64,000 bases of DNA from Geitlerinema sp. BBD 1991-9. GTDB taxonomy: Bacteria; Cyanobacteriota; Cyanobacteriia; Cyanobacteriales; Geitlerinemataceae. Numbering within the stretch: position 1 is the first letter of the stretch; each line of letters opens with the position of its first letter. Below, piece by piece: positions 27,335 through 35,669 of the stretch. Position numbers and translations under genes: made by a program. The stretch is taken from assembly GCA_001657325.1 (NCBI GenBank), contig LWRO01000029.1:1-64000 (forward strand), written 5' to 3'. The notes below the pieces were generated by a model that did not search any database, was not told where the DNA came from, and saw nothing but the letters and a program-made list of their open reading frames with translations.

Positions 27335-27635
27335 ATGACTAGAAAAAAACTCCATACTTCAATCCACGGAACACTGTCACATTGTCAAAGACAGCGAAAT
27401 TCTAAGCGGTGAACCGATTATCAGAGGGACAAGGACTCCAGTTCGCGCGATCGTGGAAATGTGGCGGCTTGGGGTTTCACCTGAAGAGATTCCTCAGCGT
27501 TTGCCGCATCTTATTTTGTCACAAGTTTTTGACGCTCTTAGCTATTACCTGGATCGTCAAGAAGAAATCAACGAATATATCGAGCGTAATCGAATTCCTG
27601 ATGAATTAATCGATGCGCGAGTTCGGAAAGTATGA
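27335..27635 (+). pseudogene. DUF433 antitoxin, frameshifted in an A7 run
   Basis: The main frame reads LQSTEHCHIVKDSEILSGEP, IIRGTRTPVRAIVEMW and RLGVSPEEIPQRLPHL, the DUF433 helix-turn-helix core, and ends at TGA 27633-27635. No start codon exists in that frame after the upstream stop. ATG 27335 lies one frame off and is separated by AGAAAAAAAC: removing one A gives MTRKNSILQSTEHCHIVKDS, an ideal N-terminus. So a +1 slip in the poly-A run breaks the gene, or the run is a slippage site. Its stop overlaps the toxin start as ATGA. Confidence 0.7.
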
Positions 27636-27979
27636 CTGACATTTTTATTCATGTTTATTTAGATGAAGATGTTGATGTACTGGTGACGACTCTTTTACGC
27701 TCTCGTGGGTTTGAGGCGACAACAGCACATCAAGCAGGACAACTTGGCAAAACTGATTCCGAGCAACTGGAGTATGCTGTGAGTCAGAGAGCAGCTATCC
27801 TCACCCATAATCGAATTGATTTTGAAGATCTGGCACGAGGGTACTTCGATCGAGGAAAGCCGCACTACGGAATCATTATTGCTGTCAGAAATCCCTATCA
27901 AGAAATTGTGCAAAGATTGCTTACTATTCTAAATAGTACGACAGCCGATGAAATGGAAAATCAAATTTTTTATATCTGA
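27632..27979 (+). CDS. DUF5615 PIN-like toxin
   Basis: A 115-residue PIN-like ribonuclease toxin of the DUF5615 (Mut7-C-like) group. The N-terminal acidic signature VYLDEDVDVLVTTLLRSRGF and the later AAILTHNRIDFEDLARGYFD carry the conserved Asp/Asn residues expected at the metal site. RPGxxH-type middle segment is replaced by AHQAGQLGKTDSEQLEYAV. It overlaps the DUF433 gene by 4 bp, the common antitoxin-toxin order for this pair. If the DUF433 frameshift is real, an intact toxin would persist with a defective antitoxin, so one of the two must be silent or slip-corrected. Confidence 0.78.
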   Translation: MTDIFIHVYLDEDVDVLVTTLLRSRGFEATTAHQAGQLGKTDSEQLEYAVSQRAAILTHNRIDFEDLARGYFDRGKPHYGIIIAVRNPYQEIVQRLLTILNSTTADEMENQIFYI

Positions 27980-28270
27980 GGGTTTGAGAGGATTGCTCAG
28001 ATAGATTAGAGCTAACAACCCCAACGTAGCAGACGGTTGAAAGCTATTGATGTTGAGTTCGAGTTTGCTGGCAGTCGCTGATTGAGAACGTTCGGAAGCA
28101 CTCACCCCTGGGCATCCTGTTCGTTCAGTTCTTCAATGAAGACGTTCGGATCGCAGTACAGACTGTTTCTTACTGGGGAAACCCTGCGTTACGATTAGAT
28201 CTAGAATCGATTATTTTGAGATCGATCGAGCCTCCTTACAATGTCCAAATCCCACCGGAGACCAAAGCTT

Positions 28271-28435
28271 GGTGCGTTACGCGGAAATCTCATTAACTGG
28301 ATTTCTAATACCATTTCTCGATAATCTTGCTAGAGATCTTCGGCTGAACTTGGGCGAACACCGTTCGCCCCTACAGACATCTATGGCATGAATTTTTAAA
28401 AATGGTATAACCCATTTTTGTCCGCGTAACACACC
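28271..28435. mobile_element. Miniature inverted-repeat element, interrupted by another
   Basis: Left arm GGTGCGTTACGCGGA (28271-28285) and right arm TCCGCGTAACACACC (28421-28435) form a 15-bp terminal inverted repeat with one mismatch. Between them lies the sequence shared with 14121-14160, split by a complete 101-bp inner element. No transposase is encoded. I could not see a clear target duplication. Confidence 0.6.
28308..28408. mobile_element. 101-bp MITE (ATACCATTT family), copy 1
   Basis: Begins ATACCATTTCTCG and ends AAATGGTAT, a 9-bp perfect terminal inverted repeat. It contains an inner palindrome GGGCGAAC-ACC-GTTCGCCC. An inverted, nearly identical copy of the same length lies at 58889-58989. 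It is inserted in the outer element. Confidence 0.7.
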
Positions 28436-28450
28436 CTACCATGACTACCG

Positions 28451-28755
28451 ATGGAAAACATTGCAGAATTTTGTCACAAATGGCAGGTGATAGAATTTGC
28501 TTTGTTTGGCTCTGTCCTGCGCGACGACTTCCGCCTCGACAGCGATTTGACGTAATGGTGCAATTTCACCCAGATGCTCGTCCGATCTTTCGTACCCTAG
28601 ACCAAATGGGAACCGAGTTGCAAACTCTTTTCCATCGAGAGGTTGACATACTTAATCGTGAAGGGATTGAAACCAGTCGCAACTACTTATGTCGTCACAA
28701 AATCCTTTCCTCAGCCCAGGTGATTTATGCAACGGGATCTTCAATTCCTGTTTGA
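28451..28755 (+). pseudogene. MntA-type nucleotidyltransferase (antitoxin), frameshifted
   Basis: From ATG 28451 the frame reads [20 protein letters not shown] and [12 protein letters not shown], then breaks; from about 28547 the next frame continues [40 protein letters not shown] and HKILSSAQVIYATG. The two halves join as [18 protein letters not shown], the GSx(n)DxD nucleotidyltransferase motif, if one T is restored after GATTT. This is a minimal MNT antitoxin that AMPylates a HEPN toxin. The break falls in the catalytic DxD, so the product is dead. It is followed by a truncated HEPN gene. Confidence 0.72.
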
Positions 28756-28771
28756 TAGGCTGCAATCGGCC
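28727..28771 (+). pseudogene. HepT-like toxin gene, 5' stump cut by a MITE
   Basis: Overlapping the end of the MntA remnant is ATG 28727 with MQRDLQFLFDRLQSA, which resembles the first helix of HepT (HEPN) toxins and is in the standard MntA-HepT position. The frame runs directly into the miniature element starting at 28772, and nothing of the toxin remains beyond it. Confidence 0.45.
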
Positions 28772-28877
28772 GGGTGCATCTCAAACTTGCTAAAATATAC
28801 AGTATAAGAACCCCGGCATCTTGGAAATGCCGGGGTTCTGGCAATTTACATTCAATTTACATTTTTGAGATGCACCC
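28772..28877. mobile_element. 106-bp MITE (GGGTGCATCTCAAA family)
   Basis: Perfect 14-bp terminal inverted repeats GGGTGCATCTCAAA (28772-28785) and TTTGAGATGCACCC (28864-28877). The interior has a strong hairpin AGAACCCCGGCATC...GATGCCGGGGTTCT-like (AACCCCGGCAT / ATGCCGGGGTT). It ends the HepT stump on the left and lies only 3 bp from the stop of the DAHP synthase gene on the right, so it may serve as the terminator of that gene. A single arm-like match (GAGATGCACCCAACGA) occurs near 52627. Confidence 0.65.
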
Positions 28878-28880
28878 AAC

Positions 28881-29948
28881 TTAACCCACGGAAACCGGAC
28901 GGCAACTGAGGGTTTGATAAGCGTTTAGAATTGATTGTTCGGTTTCTTCCCATCCCAAACATTTATCGGTGACGGAAACACCGTATTGAAGATCCTTCAA
29001 ATCTTGAGGAATTTTTTGATTGCCTTCGTGTAAGTTCGATTCCAACATCATCCCCACGATCGAGGAATTCCCCTGACACACCTGGCGAACGACATCCTCA
29101 AACACGGCAGCCTGACGCTTGTGGTCTTTGTTGGAGTTCCCGTGACTGCAATCGACAACGATTTGAGGCGGTAAGTTCGCAGCTTTCAGTTGCGCTTCGA
29201 CTTGGCGAATCGATTCTGCGTCGAAGTTGGTTTGACCTCCACCCCCTCGCAGGATAATGTGGGCGTAATTGTTCCCACTGGTGTTGAACACGCTCACGCG
29301 CCCGAGTTCGTCGATCCCGAGAAAACTGTGGGGTTCGCGGGCGGCTTTCATGGCGTTGAGGGCAACTTCAATGCTGCCGTTCGTACCGTTTTTCAAGCCG
29401 ACGGGCATGGACAAACCGCTGGCCATTTCGCGGTGGGTTTGCGATTCGATCGTCCGCGCCCCGATGGCCGACCACGATAGGACATCGCTGAGATACTGCG
29501 GCACAATGGGATCGAGGGCTTCTGTCGCGGCGGGTAACCCCAACTCGGCGAGATCGACGAGGAGATGACGGGCTTGCAACAATCCTTTTTCGATGTGAAA
29601 AGAATCGTCCATGTCGGGATCGTTGATTAACCCTTTCCAGCCAACGGTGGTTCGGGGTTTCTCGAAATAGACGCGCATGACCAAAAACAGGCGATCGCGC
29701 ACGCGATCGGCGAGTTCTTTCAGTCGTCGAGCGTATTCGCGGGCAGCTTCGACATCGTGAATCGAACAGGGACCGACAACGACAAAGCAACGGGAATCTT
29801 TACGGTCTAAGATATCTTCGATTTGATGGCGAAATTGATAGATGTTGTCTTCGGCTCGATCGGTGAGGGGAAGCTTAGCCTTAATCTCGGCAGGGGTTAA
29901 GAGAACCTGCGAGTTGGCAATGTGGGTATTGAAAAGTGGTTGCGACAT
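28881..29948 (-). CDS. aroF: 3-deoxy-7-phosphoheptulonate synthase (class I, AroFGH type)
   Basis: First enzyme of the shikimate pathway; condenses phosphoenolpyruvate and erythrose 4-phosphate. 355 residues, full length. Motifs: CFVVVGPCSIHDVEAAREYA, LVMRVYFEKPRTTVGWKGLI, GARTIESQTHREMASGLSMP followed by VGLKNGTNG (Leu for the usual Phe), and IVVDCSHGNSNKDHKRQ plus SIVGMMLESNLHEGNQ, with metal ligands Cys, His, Glu and Asp all present. The N-terminal extension would hold the allosteric site, but which aromatic amino acid inhibits it cannot be told. Paralogue naming (aroF/G/H) is arbitrary here. Confidence 0.92.
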   Translation of the reverse strand: MSQPLFNTHIANSQVLLTPAEIKAKLPLTDRAEDNIYQFRHQIEDILDRKDSRCFVVVGPCSIHDVEAAREYARRLKELADRVRDRLFLVMRVYFEKPRTTVGWKGLINDPDMDDSFHIEKGLLQARHLLVDLAELGLPAATEALDPIVPQYLSDVLSWSAIGARTIESQTHREMASGLSMPVGLKNGTNGSIEVALNAMKAAREPHSFLGIDELGRVSVFNTSGNNYAHIILRGGGGQTNFDAESIRQVEAQLKAANLPPQIVVDCSHGNSNKDHKRQAAVFEDVVRQVCQGNSSIVGMMLESNLHEGNQKIPQDLKDLQYGVSVTDKCLGWEETEQSILNAYQTLSCRPVSVG

Positions 29949-30064
29949 CGTGCGTATCGGACGGAAAACGGCGAAAATGCGTTCGGGGGTACTCTTTTTA
30001 AAATAGTAAACCAGTTTACCGATCGAGCGACACGGACAAGTATTTGCAGCTCCTCACTTTTGCG

Positions 30065-31075
30065 TTATTTTGGCGCTTCCACACCTTTCTGAGTCCGCGA
30101 CACCGAGAGTTCCATCAACTCCGAGAGGGTACTAAATCGATAGCCCTGTTCCTGCAAACGCTTGAGAATTTCGGGGAGGGCCGTGGCAGTCCGAGATCGA
30201 TCTCCACCTCCATCGTGCAGCAGAATGACAGCACCGGGCTGTATTTGACTGAGGACGTTGTTGACAATTTCGTTGACGGAAACAGCATAGTCTAGGCTGT
30301 CGAGAGACCACATCATCACCGCATAATCTCGATCGGCAGCGTGGGCGGCGAGGCCGTTGGTGAGGTTCCCGCCCGGTGGCCGGAAAAATCGAGTCCGAAC
30401 GCCTGTGGTTTGGTAAATAAACTCAGAGGTTCGATCGATCTCTTGGACGGCTTCGGCGGGACTGACATTGTGATAGCGATGATTCCAACTGTGATTCCCT
30501 AATTCGTGCCCTTCTGCAACAATGCGACGTAAGAGAGCCATGCGTTCTGTCGCGTGACTGCCGACAACGAAAAACGTGGCGGAAACATCGTGCTTGCGAA
30601 GGATATCGAGAATTTGGGCGGTATTCGTCCAAGGGCCGTCATCAAAGGTCAAAGCCACAACGCGATCTTGCTCGGGAAGCGGAACTTGATAAACCGTTTG
30701 TCCCTGAAACTCGGTCGGAGGGCTGTGAGATGTGATGGGCGGATTTCGATCGAGTTCGATTTGCGCTTGGGTAGATGCCCAAATGCGATCGACTTGCTGG
30801 AGAGAAGTTTGGGCGTGATGGGCCACGCTGGCTTGGACGCGAACAGTCTTCGTTTCCGGGAGGGGCTGAGGTCGAGCTTGGGACGCTCCGACTAAATCTT
30901 GGGGAAGCGGCCGGAATGCCAAGAGCAGAAAGCCCAAGTTGAATACTGTGGTCGTCACGAGTTTTTTGCGAACCGGTTCGCAGTGAAGACCAATTAACGG
31001 ACGGCGAATTTTAGGATGTTGGGCAATACGGCGCTTTTTTGGAGGGAGACGGCGCGCAATAGCAGACTTTTTCAT
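30065..31075 (-). CDS. Polysaccharide deacetylase (NodB homology domain)
   Basis: A 336-residue membrane-anchored carbohydrate esterase family 4 protein. A basic N-terminus and one hydrophobic segment (about 37-55, TTTVFNLGFLLLAFRPLPQ) precede a linker and the NodB domain at about 135-325. Motif 1 VVALTFDDGPWT (catalytic base and metal Asp), motif 2 GHELGNHSWNHRYH (metal His pair), motif 3 RFFRPPGGNLTNG, motif 4 MMWSLDSLDY (Asp for Trp-containing loop) and motif 5 AVILLHDGGGDR. It is predicted to remove N-acetyl groups from peptidoglycan or another envelope glycan. It is followed by the DAHP synthase gene on the same strand after 116 bp. Confidence 0.88.
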   Translation of the reverse strand: MKKSAIARRLPPKKRRIAQHPKIRRPLIGLHCEPVRKKLVTTTVFNLGFLLLAFRPLPQDLVGASQARPQPLPETKTVRVQASVAHHAQTSLQQVDRIWASTQAQIELDRNPPITSHSPPTEFQGQTVYQVPLPEQDRVVALTFDDGPWTNTAQILDILRKHDVSATFFVVGSHATERMALLRRIVAEGHELGNHSWNHRYHNVSPAEAVQEIDRTSEFIYQTTGVRTRFFRPPGGNLTNGLAAHAADRDYAVMMWSLDSLDYAVSVNEIVNNVLSQIQPGAVILLHDGGGDRSRTATALPEILKRLQEQGYRFSTLSELMELSVSRTQKGVEAPK

Positions 31076-31363
31076 GATTTGAGGGTTAAGGACAATATCA
31101 CAGAAGGGCGCGTCCGGGCATAGTCTAGCCCGAGTCGTTTCACCGCGCCAAGTCTTCTTTGAGAGGAATCAACGCATCCCAACGATCGAAGGATATCATT
31201 CTGCTACAGCAGTCGTTCTCGGCATTCCGCAGAGCGCGAATCGAATCAATAGCATGGCGTTCGAGTGACATTTCTCCCCAATCTCATAAAGTGTTGTAAC
31301 AATCTTCCGTAAACTTCATCCCCCTCGTTGAGGTTCTTTTTAAGATAAGGAAAGAGAAGACCT

Positions 31364-31942
31364 ATGGAAGAGGAGCTTAGCAGGGTGTTCGATCGATTTT
31401 TTCAAAAATTATATTCAAACGGATTTTCTGTGTGGTCTTTTGCGACTCTGCCGGTCGCTTTGTTCGTCGTAACGGGACTAATGAAAGCTCAGCCCATCGC
31501 GGCTTCTTCCGAAGGAATGCCCTTACCACAAAATACGATTTCGATCGCTCAAATGCCAGTCTCAAGCGAGACAATGCCCACCGCTGACGGGATATATCTT
31601 TATGGTGAAGCGCCAGCATCCGATCGGATCGGAACGGCTTATATGGTATTTGAACTTCGGCAAAGCCAAGCGGTCGGAGCGTTCTTTATGCCCCATTCGT
31701 CGTTCGACTGTTTTTACGGTCGTGTCAGCCCTCGAGCGCTCGAGGTGACCGTCGTGAACAGCTACGATCGAACGGCTTACGACTATGCAGTGGCTTTAGA
31801 GGATTCAGCAATCGCTTCCGAAGCGAACGTTACGATCGAACCGGAGTTTGAAGGATTTTATCCGATCGAATCGTTGAGTGACAGCAATCGCCAGATTTTA
31901 GAAACGTGTAAGGATCGATATCAAAATGCCGTTTGGCAATAA
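31364..31942 (+). CDS. Hypothetical exported protein
   Basis: A 192-residue protein with a hydrophobic stretch at about residues 23-41 (SVWSFATLPVALFVVTGLM), so anchored or exported. The mature part contains a beta-rich block with YLYGEAPASDRIGTAYMVFE and GAFFMPHSSFDCFYGRVSPR and single Cys near residues 123 and 183 that might pair. I do not recognise the domain, although the YMVFE..G.FYMP pattern recurs in other cyanobacterial hypotheticals. It has GGAAAGAGAAG upstream of the ATG. Confidence 0.6.
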   Translation: MEEELSRVFDRFFQKLYSNGFSVWSFATLPVALFVVTGLMKAQPIAASSEGMPLPQNTISIAQMPVSSETMPTADGIYLYGEAPASDRIGTAYMVFELRQSQAVGAFFMPHSSFDCFYGRVSPRALEVTVVNSYDRTAYDYAVALEDSAIASEANVTIEPEFEGFYPIESLSDSNRQILETCKDRYQNAVWQ

Positions 31943-32027
31943 TCTCTATCGAACATTACGCCGATTTAAGTTTGAGAGACGATTTCCCCACACCGATCGA
32001 GCCTTCGATCGGTGTTCTTTTGAAACA

Positions 32028-32921
32028 CTAAGACTCTTGACTGACCAGGTAGCGACGCAAGAAACTTTCGAGCGATTCCATGTGAATTCCAAACGTCGAT
32101 TCGAGGGTGTGAATTTCGTCTGACGTACAGAAAAATTCATTGGCCAGCAAGACTCGCAACGTTCCGAGCGATTGCTGCAAATCGGGGTTCACCCAACCGA
32201 GCGCCGTCCGCACGCCGTCAAACACGGTGAGGGGAACGTTCAAGACGATGGGTTCTTTATTAAAGACGCGCCCGAAAATCTTGGGGATTTCGTCACGAGC
32301 GATAATTTCGGGACCGCCGACGGCGAAAATTCGATTGCTCGCCGCTTCGACTTTTACGGAATCTACCGCAATTTGCGCGAGATCGTCCGTGCTGACGATC
32401 GAAGTACGATTGTTGAGATCGCCGATCGCCAAGTAAATCCCCGTCGAGCGAAACCGTTCGGCCAGCGGAAGCAAATTAGACGCGAAACCCGACGGACGCA
32501 AAATCGTGTACGTCAGATCGCTGGTTTGGAGATAGTTTTCCACTTCCCGTTTCGCTTTGAAGACCGGAGAATCGCGATAGCCTCGATCGACACCTAACAC
32601 GGAAATATAGACGAAATGTTCGATTCCGGCTTCTTTCCCGAAATCGATGAGGTCGATATTGGCACCGTACTCGATATCTTGGATTTGGCTTCCCGTTCCC
32701 CTCGAGCCGTGAGTGCTAATCGCGTAACGCACGCCGCGAAAAGCTTTACGAAGATCTCGTTCTCGGTTTAAGTCGCCGATAAAAATCTCAGCACCGCGCT
32801 GTTCGAGTTCGGCATAGTTCGACGACAGACGAACGAACGCTCTTACGGGAAGATCGCGATCTCGCAACAGTCGAACGATCCGTTTTCCCAGTCCTCCGGT
32901 AGCACCTGTAACGAGATACAT
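32028..32921 (-). CDS. NAD(P)-binding atypical SDR (NmrA/Ycf39-like)
   Basis: A 297-residue Rossmann-fold protein. The dinucleotide motif MYLVTGATGGLGKRIVRLLR (TGATGxxG) is at the very N-terminus, then RAFVRLSSNY with the basic residue that favours NADP, FIGDLNRERDLRKAFRGVRY, HFVYISVLGVDRGYRDSPVF and YTILRPSGFASNLLPLAERF. This is the atypical SDR / NmrA class in which the usual YxxxK is absent. Related cyanobacterial proteins act in photosystem or quinone assembly, but no specific role can be assigned. It is convergent with the hypothetical gene at 31364. Confidence 0.82.
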   Translation of the reverse strand: MYLVTGATGGLGKRIVRLLRDRDLPVRAFVRLSSNYAELEQRGAEIFIGDLNRERDLRKAFRGVRYAISTHGSRGTGSQIQDIEYGANIDLIDFGKEAGIEHFVYISVLGVDRGYRDSPVFKAKREVENYLQTSDLTYTILRPSGFASNLLPLAERFRSTGIYLAIGDLNNRTSIVSTDDLAQIAVDSVKVEAASNRIFAVGGPEIIARDEIPKIFGRVFNKEPIVLNVPLTVFDGVRTALGWVNPDLQQSLGTLRVLLANEFFCTSDEIHTLESTFGIHMESLESFLRRYLVSQES

Positions 32922-33127
32922 AGCTGTTTTACCGTTCGCTCGCTCTACAATCGGACAGTGTTCGAGCTGTCTCGAACGTGCTGGTTTGAGACCGGTTGAG
33001 ACGTGTTATCCGGCGCTTCGATCGCTCGGGACGCCACACCTCAAACCGCTAGGACTATTGTACAACTGCTCGAGAAACTCAGAAACGCGATCGAAGGTTC
33101 GAGACTGGAAAAACTCGACTCAGCCGG

Positions 33128-34750
33128 TTAACGCAATACAATGTGGCCGTTATCGTCGATCGAAATTGGCGTATTGGGAAAGTCCGATCGGGTCAGATCT
33201 CGCATAAAACCAACAGAACGAAACCAATTGTCAATCCGAGGAATGCCATCGTTTCCCAAGTAAACGGGAATGATTTTGCCGGAAACTAAATCACCGTTGA
33301 GATCCAGCTTGGCTTCTAAGATCAACGAATAAGCCAATTGTCCGTCCGTTGAAAGGGTTTCGTAACCGACGAAATTTCCCAAAGAATATACGATGAGTTT
33401 GCCGTTATATCGTTCGATCGCTCGGGGAACGTGCGGTCCGTGTCCGAGGACGAGATCGGCCCCGGCATCGACAGCTGTTCGAGCGAAACGGACGATATTG
33501 CCGCGATCTTCACCGAAAAAGAATTCCTGTCGATTGCGGACGTGCATCGCTCCCGTTCCTTCTGCGCCGGCGTGAACGGAAACCACCACGATTTCAGCAT
33601 TTTGATGGGCTTGGGCGACGAGGCGTTTGACCCCTTCGTAATCGTTCACCCAGTTGTGATAGTTGTAAGTGCTGAAACCAATAAACGCCACAGGAACGGT
33701 ATTCGCGCGCGTATATAAAATCTGATTTTTTTGACCGACCGTTTGAATGCCAACATCGCCAAAATGCCGCACCGTATCGGCTAAGCCTGCTTCGCCGAAA
33801 TCCATTGAGTGGTTGTTGGCAATGTTGAGGACGTCGAAACCCGCGCTTTGAAAGAGCGTGGCGTATTCCGGAGGGGCGCGAAAGGCGAAAACAGTTCCGC
33901 GACTGATATCTTTAGCACTGTAAGGATAGTCGGTGAGAACGCTTTCAAAGTTACCAAAGGTGAGATCGGCACTTTGAAGATCGGCGGCGACATCGCGAAA
34001 AAAGATATCGGGGTTGGCGGGAAGTTTGGGGTAAGGGAAATTCGTACCGGGAACGATATCGCCGACCGCTTTAATGGTGATGGTTGCGGGGTAGGGATCG
34101 GGGATCTCGATCGGTGGGGGGAGTACCCGAGCGAGATCGGTTTTGATGGTACGAACGGCGACGGGTTGCGGGATAACGGTGGCAACGGTCTTTTCCATAT
34201 TTCCCATCGCTCGTCCGATCGATCGTTCGATCGACGGTCGAAGTCGAGCGAATTGCACCGGGATGCTTTGGCGATCGAACAATCCCCAAAACCCGCCGAA
34301 ACTAAAGCCGAACAATCCCAACGCGAAGACCCAAAGGTTCGATCGACCTCGGACTGGGGGCGATTTGACTGGGTGATGGGGCGCTCGAGATCCCTTGGCT
34401 GTGGAGGTTTCCGGTCTCCTCGGCGGCTGTGAGGTGGATGTTGTCCGTCTCCTCAACGGTTGCCAGCTGAATTTATAAGTCCAAGCGGGGGCTGTTTCGC
34501 CAATTTCTCGTCCGTAGACGACCACTGCTCGAACGTCAGAGATTTCGCAGCGATGCAATCCTCGCTCGATCGAAGATACAGAAATCCTCGCTTCAGGAGC
34601 GGGGATAGATTCCAACAAAACTTGTAGCCAGACCCCCTCACGGTAGACGCGAACTTTCACGTTTTGCGTTGGGAGGGTGCGAGCGAGGACGACGGCAATC
34701 GCTTTTAAATCGCCCTGTCGAGCGAGATCGATTAACTCCTGAACCCTCAC
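33128..34750 (-). CDS. CapA family protein with an extra N-terminal domain
   Basis: A 540-residue protein. The C-terminal CapA metallophosphatase-like domain (about 220-515) shows TITIKAVGDIVPGTNFPYPK, LTFGNFESVL, GFDVLNIANNHSMDFGEAGL, VVVSVHAGAEGTG and VDAGADLVLGHGPHVPRAIE with YSLGNFVGY; these Asp, Asn and His residues are the expected metal ligands. CapA relatives act in polyglutamate or capsule export. The N-terminal about 100 residues (LIDLARQGDLKAIAVVLART) form a separate alpha/beta domain, followed by a basic linker and one membrane helix (about 146-165). The fusion suggests a cyanobacterial variant with another job. Confidence 0.82.
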   Translation of the reverse strand: MRVQELIDLARQGDLKAIAVVLARTLPTQNVKVRVYREGVWLQVLLESIPAPEARISVSSIERGLHRCEISDVRAVVVYGREIGETAPAWTYKFSWQPLRRRTTSTSQPPRRPETSTAKGSRAPHHPVKSPPVRGRSNLWVFALGLFGFSFGGFWGLFDRQSIPVQFARLRPSIERSIGRAMGNMEKTVATVIPQPVAVRTIKTDLARVLPPPIEIPDPYPATITIKAVGDIVPGTNFPYPKLPANPDIFFRDVAADLQSADLTFGNFESVLTDYPYSAKDISRGTVFAFRAPPEYATLFQSAGFDVLNIANNHSMDFGEAGLADTVRHFGDVGIQTVGQKNQILYTRANTVPVAFIGFSTYNYHNWVNDYEGVKRLVAQAHQNAEIVVVSVHAGAEGTGAMHVRNRQEFFFGEDRGNIVRFARTAVDAGADLVLGHGPHVPRAIERYNGKLIVYSLGNFVGYETLSTDGQLAYSLILEAKLDLNGDLVSGKIIPVYLGNDGIPRIDNWFRSVGFMRDLTRSDFPNTPISIDDNGHIVLR

Positions 34751-34833
34751 GAATTTTCACCCAATGGGGAATTGGTAATTGAAAACAAGTCGGGATGTTG
34801 TCTGCCAGATCCCGACATCATCCCATCACCTTA

Positions 34834-35433
34834 TCACCCGATCGTTCCATCGTCTTCCCAACGCTGAATTTCGGCTTGGCGGCGTTGTCGTCGATCGGCT
34901 TGATACCAACGATACCAGGCTGAAGAACTCCGAACTGCCAGCCACAAGAGTAACAGAGCGATGAGTCCGCCTTGTTGGGGCGCGTCGAAGGCAAAAAGAA
35001 CGAGAATCACGCACAGCGCGTCTTGCAGCCAGATCGCCCATAAGGGAAATCCGCGCAGGCGGAAAAACCACCCAGTTTGGACGAGTTGCAATACGAGAGC
35101 GAGTAATCCTCCGACGATGCCAATCCATCCCACTAGCCACGCTTCAACACCCGTCAATTGCGATACGCCCATGCCGACGATGGCTCCGGCGATGGGACTG
35201 CACACGAGTTGAACCAGTTGTAAAATACGCGCCCCCAGCAGCTTTTTCGAGGCGAAGACCTCGAACAGCGACCAACTGACGAGTACGCCGACCACCACTT
35301 GAGGCGAAAAATTCGATAAAATCGGCACGTCCTTCCAGAGATTGGTTTTCACTAATCCAATCAAGAGGAGAGGTAAACCGATTCTCAGACCAGCCGCTGC
35401 CGATGCAGACAGTGCGGCGAGAATTGCAATCAT
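34834..35433 (-). CDS. DUF4126 family membrane protein
   Basis: A 199-residue integral membrane protein with about five hydrophobic helices. The start AALSASAAAGLRIGLPLLLI matches the Gly/Ala-rich DUF4126 motif, and FEVFASKKLLGARILQLVQL carries the conserved charged loop. It ends in a basic cytosolic tail (WYRWYQADRRQRRQAEIQRW). The function is unknown. It lies 83 bp upstream of the CapA gene on the same strand. Confidence 0.8.
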   Translation of the reverse strand: MIAILAALSASAAAGLRIGLPLLLIGLVKTNLWKDVPILSNFSPQVVVGVLVSWSLFEVFASKKLLGARILQLVQLVCSPIAGAIVGMGVSQLTGVEAWLVGWIGIVGGLLALVLQLVQTGWFFRLRGFPLWAIWLQDALCVILVLFAFDAPQQGGLIALLLLWLAVRSSSAWYRWYQADRRQRRQAEIQRWEDDGTIG

Positions 35434-35669
35434 AACTTCACCGATTCGAGATCGCCTCTCTTCCTCTTTGCCAAACTCGGGCGGAAAAATCCCGATCGCA
35501 ATCGCGAAAATGACGGGATAGAGATCGGTTAGAGGATTTTCGGTTAGAGGATGTGTTGTACTTCTAGTGTACGAAAAACAACAGTTGCTAGGATTCAGCG
35601 ACCTCGTTCGATCGAGAGGGAATTCGCGATCGATGAAACAATAAGTTCAACTCAGCCGCACGAATGTTG

